From positions 1 to 36,094 of the forward strand of contig DATMCM010000180.1 of assembly GCA_035558335.1 (NCBI GenBank): a stretch of 36,094 nucleotides of DNA. The letters are read 5' to 3'. A program made the position numbers and the translations under genes. Shown here in pieces: positions 9,301 through 17,224 of this stretch (its first letter is position 1; each line of letters starts with the position of its first letter). The DNA comes from Onstottus_B sp035558335 (GTDB lineage: Bacteria > Acidobacteriota > Blastocatellia > UBA7656). A model generated the notes under the pieces. It worked only from the letters and a program-made list of their open reading frames with translations. It did not search any database and was not told the DNA's origin.

Positions 9301-9440
9301 ATCCCAAGACTCAGGTCTCCCTGGGCTATGCGGGCGAGCGCTTCCAAGATTCGTTGATTTGGGTTTGTCACGGAGTCCGTTGCGTCGGGATCGCCAAGCC
9401 GCACTTCTCCGTCTCCTGGTGTATGGCGAGGTTCGCTCAT
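6366..9440 (-). CDS. Chemoreceptor signalling domain fused to oligopeptide/solute-binding domain
   Basis: The 1024-residue product has no signal peptide and no membrane segment. Residues 30-80 look HAMP-like (ALARIAQGDLSL). Residues 85-520 are a long MCP-type helical hairpin rich in Ala/Ser/Glu heptads, with the turn at 279-300 (ADRTHLLALNAAILAAQAG) and GRGFRIVADEIKELSERT after it. Residues 529-1020 are a complete SBP_bac_5 domain: LDPAAIS, IFEGLVQFG, RPAVAERWETSPDGRVYTFHLR, ARFHNGRRVRADDVKYSFER, PIGTGPFRVV, RQAICFAIDRD and RDWYADYPDPDNF. SBP_bac_5 proteins normally bind peptides outside the cytoplasm, so a leaderless copy behind a chemoreceptor hairpin is unusual. Conserved tip residues are changed (see findings). 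No che or ABC transporter genes are adjacent. It may be a cytoplasmic ligand sensor. Confidence 0.88.
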   Translation of the reverse strand: MSEPRHTPGDGEVRLGDPDATDSVTNPNQRILEALARIAQGDLSLGINGSHLDQNGTDRQLLLNLDGLARRLRYIVGRLQRAADSIEAVVGEVLRGTQTLSAGVIDEAKSVEETSTSISEINASMHSVGNSVQTLAKLSQSTSASVMQMAMSINHVSENADELAQFVEETATAIDDMAVSVRKVAESTEALAESAEKTARAMEAIDNSTHSIGNSVNETTVLAEEVARSASSGSKLVAETASSMSKIKNAIDAATETIARLGKRSDQIGEVTHVINEIADRTHLLALNAAILAAQAGPQGRGFRIVADEIKELSERTSASTREIEEMIKSVREDVAETIERVAVGGQRADEGVDLASRASLLLAEIREKTNAASDRIRVIADSTAIQASESHTVLEAADLVRQQARGIERATSEQALTSRQIGERAIHMSELTGQVRRATGEQARVSRYIADAMEKLTSVVEHIGLASDEQSAGADQVLRAIETIKEVVNRNQASISGINSAVDLLVREAELLNREVETFQLPAPDRGGHLRFALRTSQMTLDPAAISSISRVEVMSNIFEGLVQFGERAEIRPAVAERWETSPDGRVYTFHLRENARFHNGRRVRADDVKYSFERQMRQNEEAAAWVFRPIAGAEQFISGETDSVAGIRIVGEQVIRIELTQPVAFFLSTLCMDYGYILPREEVERPTPDFSIRPIGTGPFRVVEPVLGKDVQLEHFANYWNPEQPYVDRLTVRFGMSAGEIFNAFLQGALDYASDLPLTYLNELKERSAEVHILEALQLQTRMLVFDCETAPLNDQRVRQAICFAIDRDRFLQQVYGGMAEAAIGPIPPGVLGYHQAERAYEHDSARARGLLEEAGYGGGFDTEVWWPQSVNRAVECLKDDLAEVGIRAEFRYVVAEEMRRALKLRMVPIAGRDWYADYPDPDNFTFVLFNSRNRDLFVGAYANHEVDRLTDEARSVMNREHREGIYREVTRLLLEDAPCAFLAHRRSFVAHRADLEGVTLHLLSPFVSPKDLWFAKNGERR

Positions 9441-9470
9441 AGTAGCTAGATGATGGGAGTTGAGGGTTCA

Positions 9471-9499
9471 TGGTAGCCGCTGTATGAGGCTCAGTCAAT
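9471..9499 (-). promoter_or_regulatory. Candidate promoter for the chemoreceptor/SBP fusion
   Basis: On the minus strand TTGACT (complement of 9494-9499) and TACCAT (complement of 9471-9476) are separated by 17 bases. The leader to the ATG at 9440 would be about 24 bases. It contains no obvious Shine-Dalgarno sequence. Confidence 0.5.
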
Positions 9500-9688
9500 T
9501 TGATTGGGGACCTGAGCAGTTCCCTTTCGTTCATCTGATCAGAGGCCATTTGGGTTTGAGCTTGCGATTTGTGGATGTGTATCTGTCTGCAATGTACCGC
9601 TAAGCCAAGCCGGACAGAGCGCGTGCTACAAAGATTTCTGTCATTTGCCGGCGAACCAAAGCCGAAAGTGCTCTTTTGCCGAAGAGAC

Positions 9689-9717
9689 TTGCACCCTTGT
9701 TTCATTCACTCTACAAT
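9689..9717 (+). promoter_or_regulatory. Candidate promoter for the DUF4388-J-TPR gene
   Basis: TTGCAC at 9689-9694 and TACAAT at 9712-9717 (5 of 6 to the -10 consensus) are 17 bases apart. The leader to the GTG at 9807 is about 80 bases. Together with the minus-strand promoter at 9471-9499 this accounts for the 366-base divergent gap 9441-9806, in which I see nothing else. Confidence 0.5.
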
Positions 9718-9806
9718 GTCCGTCAGCACTGCCCCTCCACGCTCACAGTTAGAACACCGAAGCGCAACTAGCCTGAGGTGTCGCCCACCGATGCAAGGTA
9801 GTTTCC

Positions 9807-11474
9807 GTGCAAGGACAACTAGGTCAAAGACTAGTCGCAGACTTGATTCGCGAGATCGCTAGCAAGAATGCGAGTGGGTTGTTCAGACTGTCGAGAGCGA
9901 AGGCGATCAAGGCGTTGTTCTTCGATTCGGGTGTGCCAGTGTACGCGATCAGCAATCTCTCCCAAGAACAGCTTGAAACCCGGCTCGTCGATCAAGGGCT
10001 CGCGACCCAGGCGCAGATCGAACAAGCCAAGCGGAAAGCCGACAAGCCTTATCGGATGCCGTCCACGTTGGTGGAAATGGGTGTGCTCGGTGACGACCAG
10101 ATGCGCAAGGTGGTGCGCGACCTGGTGATGGGAATAATCCGGTCTTTATTCGAGTGGAGCGATGGCGACTATGTATTCGATTCAAAGGTACGCGCGGCCC
10201 ACGATGTGACTCTCGAAATGAGCACCGCTGATGTTCTCCTGGAAGGCGCCCGACACGCTGCCGGAATCCAGCAAATTGCTGACGCGCTCGCGCCACCAGA
10301 TGGCGTGGTTGTCCGTGCGAAGACTCGGACAGTCAGCCTTGATTCCGGACGCCTGGCGCCCATAGAGAGCTACGTGTTTTCGCGGATCGAGTCGGCCACT
10401 TCCATAAGCGATGTTGGGTCGCTTACCGGCATACCGGAGTCGGACGCCCACAAGGCGATTTGTGCGCTTGTTGCTGCCGGTTTTCTGAAGCTCGTCGGCT
10501 GCGAAAAGGACGTTTCCCCCGATGAACAAGAGATGGACGGCGAAGCGATGGAGCGCTTGCGAGAGGACGTCACTCGCCGGCTGCATTTCCATTCCTCAGC
10601 GGACCATTTCGAAGTTCTCGGGCTCTCCCGGCAAGCGACGGCCGCGGAGATAAAGGCTTCATACTATCATCTGGCGAAGAAGCTCCATCCCGATCGCCAT
10701 CATCATTCGGACCTGGCTGAGCTTCGCAGCCAGCTTGAGACATTATTCGCACACATCACCCTTGCTTACGACACGTTGTCGGACCCGGCGCAACGCGCAG
10801 CCTACGAAGCAAAAATCAAGAGGTCTTCTGACAATCCGCCAGCCTCCCCGGTGATGACCTCGCCCGTGGTGAACGTCGAGACTCCGCCGGTGCAACGCCG
10901 CACGCCCGAAGGGAAGCAAAATGGGAGCGACGAGCTGAACGCGAAGATCTCGCGAGTCGCATCAAGCGAGCCACAACCACAAGCCTCAGCCGGGAGTATC
11001 GTTGCCGATGCTCCGCAGCAAACCAGGACCCCTGTCGGTAATCCCGCCCAGGTCGCCGAGCATTTCTATAACCAGGGCCGCAGTCTCTTCGAAAAGAAGC
11101 AATACCACGGCGCGGTCCATATGCTGCGTGAGGCAATCAGGCTGGATTCGAGCCGGGCTCCGTATCACTTCCATTTGGGGATGGCTTTGGTGCGAAACCC
11201 GCGAACTCGCCACGAAGCCGAGGAGCATCTGAGCAAAGCAGCCGAGCTCGATCCATACAATGCCCAGATCAGGGTCCGACTCGGGCTTCTCTACAAGGAA
11301 GTTGGACTGGTCAAGAAATCCAATAATTATTTTAGAGAGGCGCTATCGCTCGATCCGGATAATCGGGTTGCGAAGCTCGAAGTCCAGGCTACCGCTAAAG
11401 GATTGGCGGCCCAGGCCAAGAGCATTTGGAAATCCGATGTCGGCGGGATCGCAAAAAAGATCTTCAAAAAGTGA
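9807..11474 (+). CDS. DUF4388 / J-domain / TPR protein
   Basis: The 555-residue product has three parts. Residues 1-150 are a DUF4388-type domain (GQRLVADLIREIASKNASGL, KALFFDSGVPVYAISN, FEWSDGDYVFD), as in PatA-like and gliding or response-regulator associated proteins. Residues 264-337 are a J domain (DHFEVLGLSRQATAAEIKASY, with KKLHPDRHH giving an intact HPD at 294-296, and AYDTLSDPAQRAAYE). Residues 338-410 are a Pro/Gln-rich linker, and 415-525 hold three TPR units. J domains recruit DnaK; TPRs bind partner proteins, so an adaptor or chaperone-linked regulatory role is likely. The start is GTG 9807, with AAGGT eight bases upstream. It is convergent with another J-domain gene. Function beyond this is unknown. 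Confidence 0.85.
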   Translation: MQGQLGQRLVADLIREIASKNASGLFRLSRAKAIKALFFDSGVPVYAISNLSQEQLETRLVDQGLATQAQIEQAKRKADKPYRMPSTLVEMGVLGDDQMRKVVRDLVMGIIRSLFEWSDGDYVFDSKVRAAHDVTLEMSTADVLLEGARHAAGIQQIADALAPPDGVVVRAKTRTVSLDSGRLAPIESYVFSRIESATSISDVGSLTGIPESDAHKAICALVAAGFLKLVGCEKDVSPDEQEMDGEAMERLREDVTRRLHFHSSADHFEVLGLSRQATAAEIKASYYHLAKKLHPDRHHHSDLAELRSQLETLFAHITLAYDTLSDPAQRAAYEAKIKRSSDNPPASPVMTSPVVNVETPPVQRRTPEGKQNGSDELNAKISRVASSEPQPQASAGSIVADAPQQTRTPVGNPAQVAEHFYNQGRSLFEKKQYHGAVHMLREAIRLDSSRAPYHFHLGMALVRNPRTRHEAEEHLSKAAELDPYNAQIRVRLGLLYKEVGLVKKSNNYFREALSLDPDNRVAKLEVQATAKGLAAQAKSIWKSDVGGIAKKIFKK

Positions 11475-11501
11475 TTGGCAGCGGCGGAGACAGGCTGCCA
11501 A
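11475..11501. terminator. Hairpin between convergent J-domain genes
   Basis: TTGGCAGC at 11475-11482 pairs perfectly with GCTGCCAA at 11494-11501 and begins directly after the stop codon of the plus-strand gene. It lacks a T-tract, so it may be a weak or Rho-assisted terminator or an mRNA 3-prime end stabiliser rather than a classical intrinsic terminator. Confidence 0.5.
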
Positions 11502-11507
11502 CCCTGA

Positions 11508-12278
11508 TCAGAGCCGGTCAATGATGTTGGCTATCCTCCGAAGTCCGCCGACCATCAACACGGCGATTGGTGTATAAACAAACGCGCCAAATAGAGTGCT
11601 CGCCGCGCTGTAGTGACCTGGCACGAACTTGCTCACAACGTAACCCAGCCCCAGCGATACCATGTAGCCGCACACCAGAAAAATCAACCCCGCGCGCCGG
11701 CTGATCGGCTTATCTCGCGGCGTCTCCTTTTCTCCGAACACTGAAGTCAAATGATCCGGGATGTGATAGGTGTATCGAGCGAGCACGATCGAGAGGTTCT
11801 TAACAAGGTAAATCAATCCGTAAAGCGCCAGAGCGAGGACAACGATTCGGCCAATCAAGTTTAGCTCTTGAGCTAGAGTCGCTTTGGAGGCCATCACGTA
11901 GAACGCCGACAAGAACAAGGGTACGACCACCAACACCGCATGGGACCGAGCCGCGGTCTCCTGCCGCTCACGCGCCATCCACTCATCGACAATTTTATCG
12001 AAGTGACGTTGCTTGGTTACGACTTCGGCCTGCCGCGAGGCATAGAAAGTTCGCTGCGAGTCCGCATACTGGCCGTTATCGTACGCCCAACGCCGATGCG
12101 GGTCGCTTAAGACCTGATAGGCCTCGCTGATCTTCACGAAGCGGGCGTTCGCATCAGGCGACATCGAGACGTCCGGATGATATTTCCGCGCAAGCTTTCG
12201 ATAAGCCGATTTGATCTCGTTAGCGCTTGCGCGAGGTGTGAGTCCAAGAATGCCGTAGAGGTCCGTCATGACTTCCAT
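11508..12278 (-). CDS. Membrane-anchored J-domain protein
   Basis: The 256-residue product has an N-terminal J domain (residues 5-68: DLYGILGLTPRASANEIKSA, RKYHPDVS with HPD at 34-36, AYQVLSDPHRRWAYD). A charged helix follows (80-112), then four predicted membrane segments at about 113-131, 141-160, 196-216 and 226-246. With an intact HPD it should stimulate a cytoplasmic DnaK at the membrane. The family resembles the short DnaJ-like membrane proteins annotated only as J-domain-containing. ATG 12278 and ATG 12269 are both possible; neither has a strong ribosome site. It has its own promoter candidate 105 bases upstream. Client and role are unknown. Confidence 0.82.
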   Translation of the reverse strand: MEVMTDLYGILGLTPRASANEIKSAYRKLARKYHPDVSMSPDANARFVKISEAYQVLSDPHRRWAYDNGQYADSQRTFYASRQAEVVTKQRHFDKIVDEWMARERQETAARSHAVLVVVPLFLSAFYVMASKATLAQELNLIGRIVVLALALYGLIYLVKNLSIVLARYTYHIPDHLTSVFGEKETPRDKPISRRAGLIFLVCGYMVSLGLGYVVSKFVPGHYSAASTLFGAFVYTPIAVLMVGGLRRIANIIDRL

Positions 12279-12390
12279 CCAAAGGAGGGCGCTCTACCAG
12301 AGGCTCAGCCAAGATCGGCGGCTCCCAGTTCGGATCGTTCCAAACCCTTCCTATTGTGGCTGCCGCCTAGCCTGACCCGTTTTCACTGCT

Positions 12391-12419
12391 ATTTTACTAC
12401 TGGTCCTCAGCCCGCTCAA
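12391..12419 (-). promoter_or_regulatory. Candidate promoter for the membrane J-domain gene
   Basis: On the minus strand TTGAGC (complement of 12414-12419) and TAAAAT (complement of 12391-12396) are 17 bases apart. It lies in the 311-base gap 12279-12589 downstream of the amidohydrolase gene, so this gene is probably transcribed apart from that operon. I see nothing else in the gap. Confidence 0.5.
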
Positions 12420-12589
12420 GCAATTAGTTGTGGAGTCTTTGTCGGGTTGATACGGACGCGATAGACCGAAGACGTGTTTGACTGGTACAGCCGGCAAACG
12501 GGTCAGCGGCTATAGACGATCGCGGCATCTGGGACGGATGGCGCGACCGTCGCCTCGCTTGAAGTTCAGTTGCTACCAGTGAGCGTAGC

Positions 12590-14059
12590 TTACGCACGCC
12601 GCCCACGCGTCCGCCAGACCCATCCGAACTGGGTGTTACTCGGCCGCGGAGCGTCCATGTACTCGTCTTTCATCGCGGCGATTTTGTCGGTCTGAATAGC
12701 CTTGCGTTTGGCGTTGACGTCTATGCTGTAGAGCCGCGCGGCGTTCAATCCGAATATCTTCGCTTTGATTTCAGGCGTTAGCTTCTTGTAGCCGTATTTC
12801 TCGGCGACTTCATCGCTGATCTGGAAGCGGCGCAGTCGCTCGATCTGCGATTGTGGGCTGCCGCCCCAGATCGAGTCGGTGCCCCAGATGATTCGATCCT
12901 CCCCTCCCGGCAGGTTCATCACCTGGCCGAGAAAATGCATCGCCGGCTGATCGTTGCCTCCGAAACCACCCGACAACCCGTTCCAGGTGCTGCCTACTTC
13001 GAAGTAGACGTTTTTCAGACCGTTTCGTTTGACCAGCTCGATCAACTCGGAGCACCACGGAATATACTGAGGGCCGGTCTGAGCACCTTCGCGCCGCCGC
13101 CCGCCTCCAGCCGTAGGGTTCCAGCCTGAGTGGTAGATGATGAAATTGAGACCGGGGAAATCCTTCGCGGCCTTCTCGACATCTTTCGGGTGGCAGTGCT
13201 CCTCGTTGAACAAGCCGAGCGGAAGTCCCTTGTGGATGCAGATGTTCTTGACGCCGAGTTTCTTGCTCTTCTCCCAGAACGGATAAGTTTCCTTCTCATC
13301 GTCAAGCCAGTAGGCCCCGTCGCCGATCATGGAGCCCGGATACATCTTCCACGAATTGATCTTGAGCGTCTTGACCTGTCGCTCCATCTCTTCCAGCTCG
13401 GATTTGCCCATGTTCGGACGCAGAAGTCCGTGACTCAGCATTCGTTGCGTCTTGCCGGCCATCTGGTTGATCTCGTCCCGTGTCTTGACCATCTTGTCCG
13501 GCGGAAGAATGTTCTCTCTCCACTCGGCGGTCGGCACGCCGCTGATGATAGCCATCATCGTATCGCTGTCCATAAACAGTTCCTTGATGTAGTGGGCCTG
13601 ATTGAGCAGCGCGAGACGTTCGGCGGTTGAGTTGACCTGCGGCCGAAAGTTGCGCAAGAAGTCTGCGGCCTGGCGGCCGGCATCGCTTGCTTCAAACCAG
13701 CGGCTTTCGACGTCGACGTGATGAGTTTGATTGTCGAAGATGAACTCAGTCTTTGGCCACTTCTCCGCATAAGCAGCCGGATCCAGTGCCTCGATCGGCT
13801 CCACTTCGTAGGTCTTGCCGAAGACCTCGTTGTAGGTGAGCATCGCGACGGCCATACCGCCAGTGCCTTGCAGGAAGCGGCGGCGCGAAATACCCAGTTT
13901 CTTCGCGCACTGCTCCGCCATCTCACCCATTCGTGCTTCCCAGCGCTGCTGCTGCGACGACTGCGCCGGCGGAATGAACTCTTCGTTTGAAAAAATCTCG
14001 GTTGGGATGGGAGACTGGATGGCTTTCTCTTCATCGGCGAAACACTTGCGAACCCACAT
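12590..14059 (-). CDS. Tat-exported amidohydrolase-2 family protein
   Basis: The 489-residue product carries a twin-arginine motif, SRRRFLQGTGGMAVAM, at residues 58-73. It follows an unusually long 57-residue N-terminal region. The remainder is a TIM-barrel amidohydrolase of the Amidohydro_2 (ACMSD-like) type: QTHHVD at 111-116 where the first metal ligands sit, ICIHKGLPL, NFIIYHSGWNP and the closing IIWGTDSIWGG with the conserved Asp. Family members decarboxylate or hydrolyse small organic acids, often aromatic; the substrate here cannot be told. AAAGGA stands upstream of the ATG. It is the last gene of a probable operon after the beta-propeller and cytochrome genes, so its reaction may be coupled to periplasmic electron transfer. 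That coupling is inference. Confidence 0.82.
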   Translation of the reverse strand: MWVRKCFADEEKAIQSPIPTEIFSNEEFIPPAQSSQQQRWEARMGEMAEQCAKKLGISRRRFLQGTGGMAVAMLTYNEVFGKTYEVEPIEALDPAAYAEKWPKTEFIFDNQTHHVDVESRWFEASDAGRQAADFLRNFRPQVNSTAERLALLNQAHYIKELFMDSDTMMAIISGVPTAEWRENILPPDKMVKTRDEINQMAGKTQRMLSHGLLRPNMGKSELEEMERQVKTLKINSWKMYPGSMIGDGAYWLDDEKETYPFWEKSKKLGVKNICIHKGLPLGLFNEEHCHPKDVEKAAKDFPGLNFIIYHSGWNPTAGGGRRREGAQTGPQYIPWCSELIELVKRNGLKNVYFEVGSTWNGLSGGFGGNDQPAMHFLGQVMNLPGGEDRIIWGTDSIWGGSPQSQIERLRRFQISDEVAEKYGYKKLTPEIKAKIFGLNAARLYSIDVNAKRKAIQTDKIAAMKDEYMDAPRPSNTQFGWVWRTRGRRA

Positions 14060-14194
14060 GGCTTTTCCTTTCCGCTGACGTGATCAGCGATGCAGGCGAG
14101 GCCTGCTGGTTTTGAATGTAACTGAGCGTGCTCGGTTGACTTTTGAACGCTAACGCCTCTTCGCTTGGCGCGCAAGCGGCCGACGAGACTCTGT

Positions 14195-14938
14195 TTATCG
14201 CGTCTGTTCCGCGATTTGCTTCTTGAGAGTCGCGCCTAATTCCAGAATGCTCGGAATCCGTTCCTGACCGGATTTCGAATCTGTTGAATGCACAATCTCG
14301 GAGATCATATGGCGAATCTCTTTGCGTCGATCGACCAGTTCTTTTGCAGGCGCGCGGCCCTTAGCTTCGAGGCTATGAATGCCTTCGCGAAGATCATCTG
14401 AGAGCGCGAGCATCTGTTGAAACGGACGCGGCAACTGCGGCAGATACTCCAAGCCGTGACAGCCTGCGCAAAAAGATGGCCAACGGAGCGACTCTGATGC
14501 CGCGCCGATACCGTGAACGCCGTGACACTCGACGCAATCGAGCCGACCCACGTTTGGGCGCGTCGCAACGTGACGGCTCCCTTTGAAGAGCTCCAGGGGC
14601 TGGCGATGACACCTTCCGCACATCTCGAGAGTTGCGGAAGTATCAGTTTTTGCTGTGAAACGACCTGCGTGAGCCTTGAGCTTTTCGGTCTCCGACGGAT
14701 CGCCGCCGTGGCAGCCGTCGCACCCAATGCTCGCGCGGCTGTGCGCGCTGGTTTGAAAAATTGACACGACCTGGGCCGACCCATTCCTCTGCTCGCGGTG
14801 GCAGACAATGCAGGTGTCGTTCGCGCCTTGCGCTGCGACCCGAGCGTCCATGTCAAAGAGAGCAACGCCGGCCAGCCATAGCCAGAGACAGAATGTGATA
14901 AGCGAAAGCACTCGCCGCGGCGAAGCTTTACGCATCAT
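14195..14938 (-). CDS. Exported pentaheme cytochrome c
   Basis: The 247-residue product starts with a signal peptide (hydrophobic stretch about residues 10-28, then ARVAAQG). Five CxxCH haem-binding sites follow: CIVCH 43-47, CDGCH 73-77, CGRCH 107-111, CVECH 135-139 and CAGCH 157-161. Several other histidines (for example SAHSRAS and SRHVATR) could be distal ligands. The last 80 residues are helical and haem-free. The layout is like cytochrome c3/NrfH/c554-type periplasmic electron carriers. AGAGG precedes the ATG pair at 14938/14935. It lies between the propeller and amidohydrolase genes, so the three probably work in one exported pathway. Confidence 0.85.
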   Translation of the reverse strand: MMRKASPRRVLSLITFCLWLWLAGVALFDMDARVAAQGANDTCIVCHREQRNGSAQVVSIFQTSAHSRASIGCDGCHGGDPSETEKLKAHAGRFTAKTDTSATLEMCGRCHRQPLELFKGSRHVATRPNVGRLDCVECHGVHGIGAASESLRWPSFCAGCHGLEYLPQLPRPFQQMLALSDDLREGIHSLEAKGRAPAKELVDRRKEIRHMISEIVHSTDSKSGQERIPSILELGATLKKQIAEQTR

Positions 14939-15004
14939 AAGACCTCTTTACCCGCGCCGAGACGTACTGTGCCGCCAGTTCGCTTCTGGGATGACTTGCG
15001 CGGC

Positions 15005-16027
15005 TTAGGCGGCCGGTCTGGGCGTGACCACCAGCAATCGTTTTGGAGCCCTGCCGACTGGAATCGTAGCGAGGACTCGCTTCGAGCGCGCATCAATAGC
15101 GGTAACGGTGTCCGCTGCGCTATTGCTCACGAACACGATCCGATCATCGCTGGTGGCGGTCAGCCAGTTTGGTAACTCACCGACATCGATCTTCGCCGTT
15201 TGTTTCAAGCCAGGCAGCGAAAAAACATAGAGCGCATTGCCCGGGCAGCTCGTCACCCAAAGCTCGCGGTCGTTATCGACCAATAGAAGCCCGTGTGTGT
15301 ATGTGTTTAAGAACGGCGGAGGCGTATCAGGCGGCAGGGCTGGCAACTCAACTCTTCTGATAATCCTCTTTTGGTCAGGATCGAACAGCGCGAAGCCGTG
15401 CAATTTTGAAAGTGCTACATACATCGGTGATCCGAGGCGCGGAATCGCCATCGGCCTTACCCCCGCCCCCATCGCGATCTCGTCGGTTACGCTCTGAGTA
15501 GCCGGATCGATCACCGTGATCTTCTCGCCGTTGATAGAGCCGAGATAGATTCGCTTGCCGTCCGGCGAAGTGTACATGTTGTGAGGCCACGCAGGCGCAG
15601 GCAATCGCTTGATGACTTTCATCGCCTTCAGGTCGACGATCTCAAAGGCGGCCTCGTCGCGCAGCGGAACGTAGCAGAAGCGTTCATCTTTCGACAGCGA
15701 TGGCTTGTTGGGGGTTCGCCCGATAGCAATATCGCCTATGATTTGGTCTGTGGCCGTATCGATGACCAGTAGCTTCTGAGTCTCTTCAACGGTCAGATAC
15801 AGTCGCGTCCCATCCGCCGAGGCAACCAGCCCGTGCGGCGCGTGGCCGACCTTCAGCGAGCCGACAACCTTTAGCGTAGCGGTGTCGATGATCGTTACGT
15901 CGTCGCCAGATGAGTTCGTCACGTAGAGCTTGCTCTTGCCAGATGCCGGGCCGAGGCTTGCAACGCCGCTACTGCTAAGGAAAACCACTCCGGTCGTTAC
16001 TAAAGTTAGCATCGTGAGTCGTTGCAT
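15005..16027 (-). CDS. Exported YVTN-family seven-bladed beta-propeller
   Basis: The 340-residue product has a signal peptide (MQRLTMLTLVTTGVVFLSSS) and then serial blades of about 42 residues. Each has the pattern LYVTNSSGDDVTIIDTATLK or RLYLTVEETQKLLVIDTATD, with VGxxPxGL or IGRTPNKP connectors. YVTN propellers occur on the cell surface or in the periplasm and often sit beside c-type cytochromes or copper enzymes as binding or scaffold domains. GGAGG lies a few bases before the ATG at 16027. It is the first gene of the run toward the cytochrome and amidohydrolase. No enzymatic residues are evident, so a binding role is more likely than catalysis. Confidence 0.85.
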   Translation of the reverse strand: MQRLTMLTLVTTGVVFLSSSGVASLGPASGKSKLYVTNSSGDDVTIIDTATLKVVGSLKVGHAPHGLVASADGTRLYLTVEETQKLLVIDTATDQIIGDIAIGRTPNKPSLSKDERFCYVPLRDEAAFEIVDLKAMKVIKRLPAPAWPHNMYTSPDGKRIYLGSINGEKITVIDPATQSVTDEIAMGAGVRPMAIPRLGSPMYVALSKLHGFALFDPDQKRIIRRVELPALPPDTPPPFLNTYTHGLLLVDNDRELWVTSCPGNALYVFSLPGLKQTAKIDVGELPNWLTATSDDRIVFVSNSAADTVTAIDARSKRVLATIPVGRAPKRLLVVTPRPAA

Positions 16028-16165
16028 CTGATCCTCCGGTTTAGGTCAAGATTCGACCGTGGTGTTTTGTGACGAGGGAACCTCGGTGTTTGAATCCATC
16101 GCGGTGAAGTGACCTCGCAAATAAATGCTGCGCTGCGCCTCCTTCTAACCCGTTTCGCGTGAGCC

Positions 16166-17101
16166 TCACCCACCAGCAAAGACGGAACGCAGTTCGGCAG
16201 CGGCCAGCGCCAGCGCATTCCTACCCTGCTCCAGGAAGCCAGCCATGCTAAAGAAACCGTGAATCATTCCGTCGTAGCGCACTGATCCGGTCTTTACTCC
16301 GGCGTCCCGCAAGCGGACGGCGTACATTTCTCCTTCGTCTCGAAGCGGATCAAACTCGGCAGTTATCACAAGCGCCGCCGGCAGTCCGGCCAGATTCTCC
16401 GCTCGCAGCGGGCAGGCGTATGGGTTAGCGGCGTCAGATTCGTTGCTCAAGTAGTGACTCCAGAACCAGACCATATCATCTCCGGTGAGAAAGTACCCAT
16501 CTCTGTTTTCTCGGGACGAGGGCGTGTCGGGCAGGTGGTCGGTAACCGGATAGACCAGCAATTGGAATATGGGCGCAGCGGCGCCTCTATCGCGAGCCAT
16601 TAGAGCTACCACAGCGGCCAGATTGCCGCCGGCGCTGTCGCCGCCTACCGCAACGCGCTTCGCATCGCCGTTGATAAGATGTGCACTGCCCATCACCCAC
16701 TGAGTTGCTGCGTAACAATCATCGGCTGCCGCCGGGAACCTGGCCTCCGGCGCAAGTCGATAGTCGACCGATACGACTATGCAGCCGGCGGCATTCGCCA
16801 AGCTGCGGCAAACCGGATCGTGGGTGTCGATGTTACACAAGACCCAGCCGCCTCCGTGAAAAAAGACCAGAACCGGAAACGGCCCGCTGCCGGCCGGCGT
16901 GTAGATGCGCACCGGGATAGTTCCATCAGGGCCTGGAAGTTGGCGGTCTTCGATCTGGCTGACGGATTCGGGATCACCGCCAAGTTGCGCGAAGGCGAGC
17001 ACTGCGGCGCGGGCGTCCGCCACGGATTGAGCATGAAGGGGCGGCATCCCGGGAGCCGCTATCAGGGCCAACAGCGCTTGCGCTTGCGGGTCGAGTGGCA
17101 T
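16166..17101 (-). CDS. Alpha/beta hydrolase, hormone-sensitive lipase family esterase
   Basis: The 311-residue enzyme has the HSL (family IV) signatures. These are the oxyanion-hole HGGG at 82-85, VSVDYRLAPEARFPAA, the nucleophile elbow GDSAGG with Ser156, Asp251 in AEFDPLRDEG and His281 in DGMIHGFF. These form a complete catalytic triad. Such enzymes hydrolyse short acyl esters in the cytoplasm; there is no signal peptide. CGGAGGG stands before the ATG at 17101. It lies 123 bases after ruvC on the same strand and 138 bases before the propeller gene, so its operon membership is unclear. The natural substrate is unknown. Confidence 0.9.
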   Translation of the reverse strand: MPLDPQAQALLALIAAPGMPPLHAQSVADARAAVLAFAQLGGDPESVSQIEDRQLPGPDGTIPVRIYTPAGSGPFPVLVFFHGGGWVLCNIDTHDPVCRSLANAAGCIVVSVDYRLAPEARFPAAADDCYAATQWVMGSAHLINGDAKRVAVGGDSAGGNLAAVVALMARDRGAAAPIFQLLVYPVTDHLPDTPSSRENRDGYFLTGDDMVWFWSHYLSNESDAANPYACPLRAENLAGLPAALVITAEFDPLRDEGEMYAVRLRDAGVKTGSVRYDGMIHGFFSMAGFLEQGRNALALAAAELRSVFAGG

Positions 17102-17224
17102 CGATCAGCCCTCCGTATGCTAAGCCGGTCTCGGCGCGAGAGGCAGTTTGAAATCGGCAAATCCTGGGCGCCGCAGGAGCCGTGGCTGGCTCTGTTCACT
17201 TCGTACAGAATGTCTGCGCTGCGA

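Noticed and set aside
9298..9705. 135-codon minus-strand frame upstream of and overlapping the chemoreceptor fusion
   Set aside because: It overlaps the 5-prime part of the fusion gene in another frame and covers its promoter; there is no ribosome site and composition is Arg/Ser-rich.
13130..13630. 166-codon plus-strand frame inside the amidohydrolase
   Set aside because: The amidohydrolase has Tat and metal motifs throughout; this frame has no ribosome site or recognisable motif.
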